Below, in pieces: positions 8,944-19,523 of a stretch of DNA of 22,331 bases. Under the pieces are notes generated by a model. That model ran no database searches and was not told the origin of the DNA. It was given only the letters and a program-made list of their open reading frames with translations. A program made the translations under genes and the position numbers. Positions within the stretch are counted from its first letter, which is position 1. Each line of letters starts with the position of its first letter. Origin of the DNA: Hyphochytrium catenoides (lineage: Eukaryota > Sar > Hyphochytriomycetes > Hyphochytriales > Hyphochytriaceae); NCBI GenBank assembly GCA_900088475.1, contig FLMG01000775.1, positions 1 through 22,331 on the forward strand, read 5' to 3'.

Positions 8944-11496
8944 CCAGAATGGAGCTATGTCAAGAGAGGAACAAAGTCGTGCAATCATTTCGCTAAGTGA
9001 TGTTGTTGATGAGGCCAAACGGTAACCCTAAGGAACAAACAAGTGCGTTTACCTTGTCAAAAATAGTTAGGGGAAGTCTGCCGTCCTTTGTCTCTGCGAT
9101 GGCTGACTGGGCATTCCTGAGCGTCTCCAGCCGAGCGCCCGCGCTCACATTGATCTGGAGGTTGGCGCCTTCTTTAACATAGGTATCGCATGTCTTCTGC
9201 ACAAACTCTACGGCTTGGTTGGGGTTGTTGGCGATCTCATTTCTATAAAGCTCCAGCTGCATGATGAACAGCATGTTCTCCACTGCAAACTCCCGGACTG
9301 ACAAAAGAAAAAGAAGAGACAACAGGGGAGGGAGGTCGGTCGAAATTAGTTCCTGGAACGAGACCTCCATATCAGTCAATGTAACTAGCCGAAGACGAAG
9401 GAGGTGCACTCGTTGCCAGTAGTACTGAGAGGCAGCGCCCTGGTAGTATGACTTCCTAGTCTATCACCGGCGCTAAGAAGAACATATGAGAGAAACAGAA
9501 GCCCCGACTGGTGGGACATCGGGTGACTGATAGCTCACCCAGATACTTCTTGAACTTGTTCTGCAACGGAGTATTTCCCTGGAGCATCTCCTTGAGCTCG
9601 GACGCATTATTCACTTTTGCCTGAGGTATCTCAACGTCTTCGTCGCCGTCTTCCCCTGCCGCTCTGCCGCTGCTTTTGGATTGGAGGCTTCCACGGGACA
9701 GATGAGTCGCAGAAAGACGCTTGGTAGCAATGTTGTGCGCCGACTGAGTGACAGTGTAGGGCAGATTGTACAAATAATTTGTACAGAAGACAATGGCGAA
9801 GATGAGCTGGGAAAAAGCCGCCAGATCGTAGAAGAGCTGAGCGTGGTTGACGAGGTTCGGTGTAAACTGGTCGTAGTGCAACGGTAAAAAAAAGCGTTAG
9901 CAACAGTGAGAAGTTGAACACGAGCACTGAATCCCAACGACGGAGCTAGCCGGTAGCAGAAGGCGAAGGCAGAACAAGGAGAAAGAATCTTTTGTCTTAA
10001 CAAGTGGAGAAAAGCGAGGAAGGTGGCCCACAGAGAGAGAAGAATGCAATCAACAAGACGAGGAAGTCCATATTATCTTCCGACCTGCTTGATCCAGAGA
10101 GGCAACTCAATAAAGAGATAGACGCGCTTGTTGATGCCAGTGACCCGGGTGTATAAACGGCGCAAGGGATAGGACTCCTTCACATCCTTCACCAAGTCGG
10201 CTACCTTCTTCATCAAACCCAGAACCAGGTAGCCGTTCAGTATCCGCGCAACAAACTGCCGGATAACCGTGCAAAAAAGGTAAGGAATGGTTTTGTGAGG
10301 GAGGGTTAAGGGCGGAAATCAGCGGTCGGCCCTCAACCGAAGGAAGCTCTTGTTAGATGCGATGATAAAGGGAGGGAGAGCATTTTTAGAGCTCAAGAGA
10401 GTTATCAAGAGAGATAATAACAAACAAAGGAGCTACTCGAGCGACAAAGAAGACGACCTATAGTACCTGTCCAGTGGTCATCGAGGAACAGCGCACGTCT
10501 GAGACCGTCAACGTCAGCTTTTCCGGATCTTGCAGGAAGCGCGTGAGCATTCCAAAGCAGCTGATGATAGCTGTAACAGCGACTACGAAGAGATCAAACT
10601 TCATGCCCCTGCTCACAGAGGTATTGAAGATTTGAAGAAGGACGCAACTTTTAGCGGTGGCTCTACTGGTTCTTCTCGATACAAAGCAGGATTTGCACAT
10701 ACTTCAGAATATCTTTGTTCCTGATGAACCAGCTATTGAAATCTCCTTTCTCGAGAGCGTACTGCCCGTTGTACTGAATGAACGCTCTGAATGTGATCGA
10801 GAATGCAAGACCTGGCACAAAGAGATGGTTGAGAGAGAGAGGTCATTGAGAGCTTGATAGGGAAGCTAGAAGGGGCGGATACTTCATAGAATGGCGCTAG
10901 GGGAAGATGTCACGTTTCCCCGCTCTCTTGATAATGCGGGGCAATGTTAGGCCGCGACATGTCGATATCAAGTAGAGGTGGAAAGTTGAAGGCTGGCAAA
11001 GAAAGAAGAATGGCCTCACGCAACTGGAGAGAGAGGCTAGGACGTCTGTTAGTAGTTGGGAGGAGGAAGTTGTCTCACCTGCCGGGACGAGGTACTGCCA
11101 ATTTCCAAGCAGCAGATGCAGCCAGCACGGCATGGACGGTATCAGGAGGGAGTGAGTATAGGCGAGAAATGTGACTGGAGTAACACTCGCCATGGCTGCG
11201 TACACTGGGACATAGAGCAGGGAGACCGGAAAGGTAGTTCTATATCGTACCAGCCGGTAGACGAGGAAGATGACGAAGCTGGTGAGGAATATGAAATAGA
11301 TGATAGCGAAGTAGAAGGCCCAATTCCCAGTTGTTACGGAGGGAAAATTGCTGACGCAAGGGTTCGGGAGGTAAGTGGTAGAGTTGCAGCTTGCCACCCC
11401 TGGCGGGAGCGTAAACGTTGGTGGATCAGCTGAGTCTGCCGCCGATTCAGGGTCATTAGTACGAGTGCTGGGCACTAAGATAGTCGTGACCGTCAT
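8688..11496 (-). CDS. Membrane receptor-like protein with C-terminal RGS domain, copy B
   Basis: Seven exons: 11079-11496, 10703-10811, 10467-10608, 10085-10255, 9539-9866, 9053-9297, 8688-8906. Intron phases match copy A and exons 2, 3, 4 and 6 have exactly A's lengths. The product is 543 aa with no frame break. Exon 4 (FVARILNGYLV to LPLWIKQ) is only 57 codons and lacks an ATG, so simple ORF scans miss it. The N-terminus is short and Thr/Pro-rich before CNSTTYLPNPCV. The membrane segments, acidic linker (EDGDED), ENMLF, QINV and DPFGRFQ of the RGS domain are all present. The tail is Gly/Ala/Glu-rich and ends near SKVSPP. The ATG at 11496 was chosen over an in-frame ATG at 11607 because it matches the N-terminal length of the paralogs; the longer form would add a hydrophobic, signal-like stretch. 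Exon 6 is nearly identical in DNA to that of copy A. The intron 4 donor is GTCGGA, a weak match to consensus. Confidence 0.88.
8909..8941. repeat. (GA)16 microsatellite forming the 3' splice tract of intron 6, copy B
   Basis: On the sense strand this CT run lies directly before the CAG acceptor of the last exon. The microsatellite therefore serves as the polypyrimidine tract. Confidence 0.93.
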
Positions 11497-11707
11497 CCTA
11501 TATGTCCGATGATCGTGATTCCTAACCAAACAAGCCCTCACGACCAGTGAAAGAGACAGAAGAGGTAGAGAGCAGCAGCAGTGTCGGGAGAAAGAAATGA
11601 CCAGCAAGACGAATTGTAGCTCTCCCCTACTTCCTGGCAGCAGTCGCTGGACTACCCTTTGGGCCTCCTAGAGCTTCCTAGTGCAATTGGAGTCTATCTG
11701 TAGCGTC

Positions 11708-11733
11708 CAAGGTTAAGCATCAAGGTTAAGCAT
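11708..11733. repeat. 13-bp tandem duplication
   Basis: CAAGGTTAAGCAT occurs twice in direct succession, about 210 bp upstream of the copy B start codon. Confidence 0.9.
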
Positions 11734-12280
11734 CATCCCAAGCAACACGAGCTAACTAAAGGAAAGTGCCGACCAAGGCAGGAGCGAGACTTGAGATCCA
11801 AACTAGAGGAAAAGAGGAATGCTCTAGGGCATTTTTTGTAAAATAAATAACTCTTCTGCCTGAGCCCTGCTATCAGATGTCGGCGTGCTGAGCTGAGAGA
11901 TGTGATTGTTAATCTACACGAAGGGCTCGTCCTCCAACATACATCCCTCTTGCAAGGCACATTCGTCCTTGTTCCAAAACTAATACCCTCTTTTGATCTT
12001 AAGTTGGCATTATGCTCACACCTCCAGTCCTCTTCCTGCTCTCCCTTCTCTTCTACCGTACAGCCCACGCATCCCTCCTCCTCCCTCGCTAAGTCGAAGT
12101 ATGCTTCCCTTCCGCTGGCATTGCTTTCTTCGATAGTAGATCTAACAGGAGAGGGAACCAAGGGAAGCAGAAGAGAGATGGAAAGAAGACCAAGAACCCT
12201 GGTGTTAGGTTCGATGAGAGCCTTCCTCCTCCATGCACTTCCTACTTTCTTCTCACCTGGGTAGGTCGCTCGCTCCCCTC

Positions 12281-12360
12281 TCTCTCCTCTCCTCCCCTCT
12301 CTCTCTTCTCCCCTCTCTCTTCTCTCCTCTCCTCCCCTCTCTCTCTTCTCCCCTCTCTCT
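12281..12360. repeat. Perfect 40-bp tandem duplication in a homopyrimidine tract
   Basis: Bases 12281-12320 and 12321-12360 are identical and purely C/T on the plus strand. The pyrimidine-only run extends from about 12272 to 12376. Such mirror-like purine-pyrimidine tracts can adopt triplex (H-DNA) structure. This one lies about 800 bp upstream of copy B. Confidence 0.95.
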
Positions 12361-13676
12361 CCTCTCCTCTCCTTCCCTAGCTCTCTGCTCCCATCTGCCC
12401 TGCTTCGTGCTTGAGGCCTTGAGGCCTGTCGCTTCCCTTCCCCTTCCCGCTGGCCCATCGCCGCCCCTCCCACCCGCCGCAGTGTAACGGCCACTGGGCG
12501 CGTGGCCTGGGGGATGTCTGCCGCTCCTAGTATTACTACTGCACGCAGTTCCAGCTTCTCAAGTATTACTAAAATGACCATTACTATGACTTTGCCCTCT
12601 AGAAAGAGTGTCAGTGGGAGAAAGGAGTTTTTTCTACAAATAAAGACCTCATGAACTGCGAGGCGGAGGGCGGGTGGGTGTGGAGGAGGAACAAGGTAAG
12701 TGCACTATTTGCTGGTTGGTGGTGGTGGTCAGGGGGCGAGGAAGGGGAGAGGGAGGTCATAATAGCCAGCGAGAAGGGGAAAGGACGGCACCAATGATTG
12801 AAGGCTGACAGTCAGACCCACATCGCCAAGGAAGACCGAGGAAGAACGAGAGGCCGCAGGTAAAGGGTGGCTCGTAAGTGGAGGACAGCAGACAGGGACC
12901 CACGAGAGAGGAATAAGACAGAGAAGAGGGGGAGAGGTAATTATGTAGGGGTGCGTTGAGCGAGGAGAGAAGAGGGAGGGGACGGTCAATAACGTAGACC
13001 AGGAAAGCTGGAGAGTGTGCTGATGGACCGGCGTAGGGCAGCACCACCTGCTCCTGGTGCCTGTAGATCGTGTATTTTCCTCCTACTTTTCTATAGGATA
13101 GGGCAGGAGGAGAGTACATGTTGCAGCTGCACAATGTATGGAGAGCTCTACCCGACTACTTATAGCTGTCTTCTTGCTCTCCTTTTCTCTGATGAACTCG
13201 CTTACTTCCCGAGAAAGCTAGCCATAAAGCCCGTTGAGCTCGATAGTAAGTGTCGGAGGAGCACTTGAAATCGTTTCTCTTGCTGTCTAATTATCAGAGA
13301 GCATCAGTCAAGGGGTATGGGGTGGAACCGCACTACTCCATGAGAGAATAGCGACGCGAGGAGCGGGAGAACTGCATCTATCTCTAACAAAGAGAGAATG
13401 GGAAGAACATGGGCACTTGTTGATTGGTACCTCACCCTTCTGGACGATGGAAGAGAGAAGAATAACTTTCTATTACGTGTCACGTTCTCTTCAGCTAAGC
13501 ATAGCCAGGGGAGACTGCTGGTGCCCGTGTATCGCTTAAATGGTTTAAAGAGGAGAATAATGAACGCTTGCCTTAAGCGCAAGGAAGCAGAACAAGGGAG
13601 GGCGAGGGCGAAGAGAAAGAAGAATGAACATCGTCGTATCTTACAGGAACATCATGGAGGCGCTAATGAGGAAGCA

Positions 13677-16361
13677 CTATTGCTGATTGGTGCTCCCCGT
13701 CAACAGCTCGCCCAAGGGAGGAGAAACTTGACTGGGCTTCTTTTTCGAGAAAAGAGAGGGTCGCTCTATTTTAGACCTGTGGCTTGAACCCTCGGCGCTG
13801 TTTGCGTTGGTCTCTATCGGCCTCACTGTCACTGTCTGCCCACTCCCCTTTGTAGCTCCTCGGGCCCCAAACTTGTGCTGAAAGCGACCGAACGGGTCAA
13901 CCAACATCTTGAATACTTCTTGCTCCATCTAAGAAATGTAATCATGGGCAAAGACCCGAGCGCGTGTCATCAACAAGCTATCCAAGATAGTGTGGATGAA
14001 TAATATAGGGCTAAAATACCTTGTCAAATATATTGAGAGGTAGCCTTCCATCCTTGGTCTCTGCAATGGCTGACTGGGCATTCCTTATGGTCTCTTGCCG
14101 CGCGCCTGCACTGACGTTGATTTGCAGATTGGCACCTTCCTTCACATAAGTGTCGCATGTCTTTTGAACGAACTCCACAGCTTGGCTGGGGTTGCTAGCT
14201 ATCTCCTTTCTATAAAGCTCAAGCTGCATGATGAACAGCATATTCTCCACCGCGAACTCTCGAACTAGAGGTTACCAATGATGTCAGCAAGGGGGCAACA
14301 AGGAAGAAGCAAGTAGGGAAGTGGAGGAAAGCAGAGTTGTCGTGAACGCTTGATCATGTAGGCTCTGGTGCCACAGAGCAGGTAGGGGAGATGACGCTAG
14401 ACAGGAGGAGGTGGCTAGAAGGAAAGAGTGAGCAGGAATTTACCGAGGTATTTCTTGAACTTGTTCTGGAGCGTAGTGTTTCCTTGAAGAACGTCTTTCA
14501 GTTCGCTCGCGTTATTGATTTTAATCTGGGGAACGCCTTCACCATCATCCTCCCCTTCTTCGTTTGCAGCAAAGCTGGAGCTGCGCTTGGAGGCAGCCGA
14601 AGTGCCTGCGTTGATTAAACGAGAGGCCGAATGGCGTTTGGTGGCGACGTTATGTGCTGCCCTGGTGATGTTGTAGGGCAGGTGGTACATATAGTTGATG
14701 CAGAAAATAACTGCAAATATGAGCTGGGATAGCGCCGCCAAGTCGTACCATAGCTGGGCGTGGTCTATGAGGTTGGGAACAAACTAGAGGCCACACAAGA
14801 GGATCACTTTTAGTTGTTCACGAATGATTAGCATGGCAAGGATGTAGCACGAGGATCTGCGGCCGTTACATACAGGCGCATACGATAAACGAGTGCCACG
14901 GACCTGCTTCAGCCAGAGTGGAAGCTCTATGAACAGGTAGGCGCGTTTGTTGATGACAGCGATGCGGTTATAGAGATGTCTCATTGGAAAGGACTCCTTC
15001 ACTTCCTTGTAGAGGTCTGCCACCTTTTTCATCAGCCCCAAGACTAGATAGCCATTCAGTATCCTGGCCACAAACTACAAAGCACACAACACAAGTATGA
15101 GAAGAAGGGCCAAGCAAAGGTGTCCTACAGCTTTAAGGACTATTATCGAAGCAAGTACCCTTTGGGGCAACGCGAAAATACTATGACATGGGCTTCCTCC
15201 GCTATCCATAGTTCAAAAATTATGCGGAAGGAAGAAAGTCCCACGGCTGCATGGTGATCATACCTGAGCCGTAGTGAAGGAGGAGCAGCGTGGATCAGAA
15301 ACGGGGAGATTCAGCTTCTCAGTATCTTGCAGCAAACGGGTGAGCATGCCGAAGCTAGTCAGCACAGCAGTAACAGAGACCACCATGACGTCAAACTTGA
15401 TGGTCCTGCTCTCAAAAGAAGTCCGTTGAGCGGCAGAGGAAGACGTTAGGAAATAGAAAAAAAGAAGAAGCCAAAACGGCAACCACGTATTCCAATGACC
15501 GTAGCCCTAGAAAGGGGAATGAGCAGGTAAATGTGCGGGCAAGGAGAACGATGCTATACTGAAAGTCTTCAATCATTGGAGGAACTGAGGCCCGATCCGT
15601 TGACCACATACTTCAGTAGCTCTCTTTGCCTGACAAACCAGTTATTCTGCTCCCCTTTTTCTAGTGCATACTGAGAGTTGTACTGGATGAAGGCTCTGAA
15701 GGTGATCGAAAACGCAACTCCTACAGTTTGTCATTCAACGGGAGTCAGGTGGCGCAGCTGCTTATCAATGTCAATAGTAAATATTGGAGTGAAGAAGAAA
15801 AAGAGAAAGGACCAAAGTGCACCTTTGCAGGAGGAGTGAGCCAAGGAAAAGAGAGACAACCGACGCTCCCGGAGGAGACAATAAAGGGGGACAGCGCCGC
15901 GGTTGCTCTTCCCTCCGGCTATGCTTACCTGCGGCCACTAAGTATGTCCAGCTGCTAATAATGATATGCAGCCAGCAAGGCATGGAAGGAATGAGTAAGG
16001 GGTGAGAGTAAGCGAAGAAACTCACGGGGGTGACGCCGACCATGGCAGCATTCACCGGAACAAAAAGCAACGAGACAGGAAAGACCCGGCGATAGCGCAC
16101 AAGGCGGAATATTACGAAGCTGGCGAAGGAGGTGAGTCCAATAAGGTAGAGAACAGAGAAATAGAATGCCCAGTCGCCTGTTGTCTTGCTAGGGTAATTC
16201 ATCACACAGGGATTGGGCAGGTATGATGTAGACTTGCAGCTGGATATCCCAGGGAAAGGACTGGCAGTCGAGGGCGAGAGTGAGCTACCCTCATCTGCAG
16301 CAGGTACAATGCCATCAGTCAGGCCACCAGGGTCAACCGAAGAGAAGAAGGCGGTGTCCAT
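13677..16361 (-). CDS. Membrane receptor-like protein with C-terminal RGS domain, copy C (one frameshift)
   Basis: Seven exons: 15929-16361, 15613-15720, 15264-15405, 14904-15074, 14444-14783, 14020-14264, 13677-13928. Splice sites and phases match A and B. Exon 2 is 108 nt where A, B and D have 109. One base is missing in the A4G4 run at 15653-15660 (sense strand): upstream codons give ALEKG, while the downstream NNWFVRQRELL is in the next frame. Read literally, translation stops at 15614-15616, after the third membrane segment. All other exons are intact. They carry CKSTSYLPNPC, ENMLF, QINV and DPFGRFQ, a long tail (84 codons in the last exon) and SQVSPP. Because the lesion sits in a homopolymer, a base-calling error is as plausible as a recent pseudogene. 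Without the loss the product would be about 563 aa. Confidence 0.75.
15653..15660 (-). other. Single-base deletion site in exon 2 of copy C
   Basis: The plus strand reads CCCCTTTT. Frame before and after this run differs by one, although both sides encode the conserved sequence of the family. Confidence 0.8.
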
Positions 16362-18095
16362 GATGTTAATGTAAGGGGCTGTTCCTCTTCTGCTTCTGCT
16401 GAGGAGTCGATGCTGTCCAGGACCAATGAGTGGTGCTTCCGCCTGCGCGGCAAGAAGGAAGATGTCACGTTGTTGATTGAGTAGGGCCCCGTTGCAGACA
16501 GACTCCGAGAAACCTTTTATCTTGTGCTAGGTAGTACGTCGCCGTGCTGAGTGCCATCTCTTGGGTGGTGCTTACGTAGCTAATTGGGACAGTAAACCCG
16601 CCACAGGCCCCGTCATCACAGAAGCTCGTTATTAAAGAACAACCTGCAGCAAAGTCTGCGATGAAAGGAAGAGACCAGGCAGCTATTATCCTACCAGTCT
16701 GCCCTCCCTCCATGGTCGGCCCCGAGCCAACAGCTGAGACTCCTCTTCTTTCAACTTCTATAAGGAGGAGGAGAGAGGTAGGCAAGGCAAGATGACGGTG
16801 ATCAATGGGCGGGGTGTGGTTCCTATCTGTGCACTGTGTATGTTCCCTCTGGCTGAGCAGTGCACTTGGCTGCCAGCGCAGATCACCGCCACTGCGTGAG
16901 GAAGATGGCCCGCGTAACGGACTGGGGTGGGTGGGTGTCATCAGTGCAAGCGCTATGACAGCCATATTACTCCTTCCCACTCACTCCTCTTCCTTCACGT
17001 TCTGGTGGGTATGATTGCTTTTAGGTCCCCAATAACCCAAGATATTCTAAAATTATTATGGAAGCAACTGCAAACTTTGGACTCCCTGTCTCATTTTTCC
17101 TTTTCCGTGTACTGTATTTGTAAAACTACCGCACACCAGAACTCATAGAGAATAATCTCGAGTCAATTTAGCATTGGACGGGAGCTGCCAATGACTCAAT
17201 ATCGTCGCTTTATCGTCCTCTGTACAAAGACAGAAACCTCACCTCCAGGGTAGTGCTGTCTTTTCTACTTCCTGACAGGCAGCTAGAGGTCAAGGCCTCC
17301 CATCATTCCTCCTCATGCTCAGGGAAGACAAGCTGGCGTCCTTCGGCTATCCAGCGCAATAGCAGTCTAGACGCACTTCTCAAGGACAGAAGTAGTGGCA
17401 GATATGTTGCCCGGGTGTGGATCACGGGTCGCCGCTGATGACGCCCTCTGAAGAAGAACTACTGCTGCTTCTCTAGTTGAATGAAGGGAACTCGATGACA
17501 GACATCACCTTCTCGATATGGACTGGACATACAACAGTCTTTGCTTGATACATGTGCTAAGGACACTTGAGAGCTACCGCCTTATTTTTTATCTCGCTTC
17601 CTACTCTGTCATTATCATTAACTCTGTGGTTCTTGTCTAGCCGCGAAACTCCTCCCCCTCTATCCTCCTCAACCTGTCGCTGCTGTGGCTGCACTTCCTT
17701 TTTCGACTTCTCTGTGCCCTTCGCTGGTGGTCATCTGTCTTACTCGAAAGGATCATACTGGTAAACTGACTGAAGCGGGAGATGCATAGAAGAACCCGGC
17801 GTCATGTGTGAATAAGTAAGATAAGGATAATGCTACTGGCTTACAGTTGTGACCATCTACTCAACCTCCTCCTCAGAAGAGTGTCTATTCTGCCCTTCAA
17901 TCTGGAGAGATCAAGCTCAGTTCTCCTCCTACAAATTTCAACTACGGGTGCGAGCCCCAACTGAACTATGAGGGAGCTGCACTTGGAAGAAGAACGTCTT
18001 CTTCTGATGTCTTAGGAGCTAGTGCTACTCCTAAAGAGGATTGCTTTTGCTCATCATCTCCCCTACTGGAGGCGATACCTTTGATGCCTTCCGCA
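16362..18095. other. Spacer between copies D and C; no convincing gene
   Basis: About 1.7 kb holding the 5' flank of C and the 3' flank of D. A conserved block lies at 16914-16939, preceded 54 bp to its left by GTGCAC at 16860. A 171-codon minus-strand open frame (16465-16980) overlaps this block and shows no family resemblance. No microsatellites are present, unlike the left spacers. I see nothing in 17000-18000. Confidence 0.55.
16914..16939 (-). promoter_or_regulatory. Conserved upstream block of copy C
   Basis: GTAACGGACTGGGGTGGGTG plus flanking G/T bases, about 555 bp before the C start codon. It matches the blocks upstream of A and D. Confidence 0.45.
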
Positions 18096-18159
18096 CTACC
18101 AATGCATGGTTTGTGGAGGCGATACCTTTGATGCCTTCCGCACTACCAATGCATGGTTT
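18067..18159. repeat. 47-bp tandem duplication at the 3' end of copy D
   Basis: A unit beginning TGGAGGCGATACC repeats exactly with period 47 (units from 18067 and 18114). It covers the codons for the terminal KASKVSPP motif and shifts the reading frame after it. The stop codon of D now falls inside the second (downstream) unit. Confidence 0.93.
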
Positions 18160-18446
18160 TCTTTCACGCCCTGTGAAATTTTCTCAATCCCTTTTCTGTC
18201 CCGTGGTTGTACTCTGGTTGTGCTCTTCTTTCCTCCTCTACTTCGGGCTTTATGTTGGAAACGTCCAAAAGGATCCACTAGCATCTTATAGACTTCGTGC
18301 TCCATCTGTTCACGAAGCGGAAGGGGTGGAGATTCTTTAGCGTTAGGAAAAGAGAGCTTCACAAGTATAAGACAGCTATAGTTCTTCCGCACCTTGTCAA
18401 AAATCGTGACTGGAAGAGTCCCATCCGTAGTCTTCGAGATAGCCGT

Positions 18447-18471
18447 CTGCATTTCCGTTGATGGATGTTAC
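18447..18471 (-). other. Frame lesion or 25-nt mini-intron in exon 6 of copy D
   Basis: On the sense strand the segment begins GTAACA and ends ATGCAG. Its removal would restore frame to the downstream RGS codons at a cost of several residues. Otherwise it marks a net four-base insertion relative to A, B and C. Confidence 0.5.
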
Positions 18472-19481
18472 CAGCCGCGCACCGGCACTGACGTTGATTT
18501 GCAATTTGGCGCCTTCTTTGACGTAGCTCTCGAATAGACTCTGCACAAACTCCACTGCTTGATCTGACTTCCACGCTATTTCTCGCTTGTAAGTCTCTAG
18601 CTGCATAAGAAAGAGCATGTTCTCCACTGCGAACTCCTGCACTGCGCAAAGATGAATACATGGACATAAAGATCAATCGTGGCAGGAAGCAGGAGTGGTA
18701 AACGGTAGCTAGCACGGGAAGGACGAGATGAAAGGGGGAAGAGTGCACAGGTGCTCCCAAATTAAATTGCCACAAAGTAAAGGAAGCATCCATAGTGACT
18801 GCGTACCCAGATAACTTTTGAACTTGAGCTGCAGTTGAACATTGCCCTGAAGCAGCTCACGAAGTTCTGTTGCATTGTTTATCCTGGTTTGGGGAACATC
18901 TTCGTCCTCGTCATCGTCCGGAGCTGAAAAACTAGCCTCACGCCCGGATGCATCACTGCTGCTGGCGATGGGCAAATAGGTAGCAGAGAGGCGCTCCGTA
19001 GCTACAAGGTGAGCTGCTTTGGTGATAGTGTATGGGACATTGTAGAGGTAGTTGGTGCAAAAGACAATAGCAAAGATGATCTGGGAAAGCGCCGCCAGGT
19101 CGTAGAAAAGCTGCGCGTGGTCTATAAGGTTCGGTACAAACTGCCAGTAGTAGGTGGATAGAAGAGTGAATGGTGGTTAGGGGTCTTCCTTTTTTTTTGC
19201 TGGAGGAGAGGATGGCATAATACTCCGTCGTTGCACTCCTCGAAACCAATGGAGAGGAAGGCAACAAGGAAGAACAGCACGACCCTTATTACGCATGTTT
19301 CTTTACTAACCTGCTTAATCCACAGAGGAAGCTCTAAGAACAGGTAGAATCGTTTATTGATGGCGGTCGTCTTTGTGTACAGAGGACGCAGCGGGTAGGA
19401 TTCCTTCACGCTCTTGGAGAGATCTGTGACTTTCTTCATCAGTCCTAAGACCAAGTAGCCATTCAGGATCCGAGCAACGAA

Positions 19482-19523
19482 CTGCATAAGGACAGCTCAG
19501 CCAGCTACAGGGATTCAGTGGAC
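19482..19523 (-). other. 42-nt intron 3 of copy D
   Basis: GTCCAC to ATGCAG, phase 0, between TTAQ and FVARILNGY. The corresponding intron is 188-211 nt in A, B and C. Confidence 0.85.

Larger units (their letters stand above)
11497..13676. other. Spacer between copies C and B; no convincing gene
   Basis: About 2.2 kb. It contains the presumed promoter and 5' UTR of B, a 13-bp tandem repeat at 11708-11733, a homopyrimidine tract with a 40-bp tandem repeat near 12275-12376, and the 3' flank of C. A 282-codon open frame on the minus strand (11733-12581) runs through the purine-rich repeat and lacks recognisable similarity. A weak relative of the upstream block (GTGTAACGGCC) lies at about 12482, and a GGGCGGGTGGGTGTGG stretch near 12668. 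Confidence 0.55.

Noticed and set aside
11494-11607. Upstream ATG of copy B giving a hydrophobic N-terminal extension
   Set aside because: Paralogs lack it and their N-termini match the ATG at 11496. It is kept as an alternative only.
11733-12581. 282-codon minus-strand open frame upstream of copy B
   Set aside because: Its centre is the purine strand of the 40-bp repeat, encoding Arg-Glu-Gly filler. It has no family similarity and no counterpart upstream of other copies.
13398-13787. 129-codon plus-strand open frame antisense to the last exon of copy C
   Set aside because: It overlaps a well-supported exon, is not conserved in other copies and has no recognisable domain.
16465-16980. 171-codon minus-strand open frame upstream of copy C, considered as an extra N-terminal exon
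   Set aside because: No similarity to regions upstream of A, B or D, and it overlaps the conserved non-coding block.
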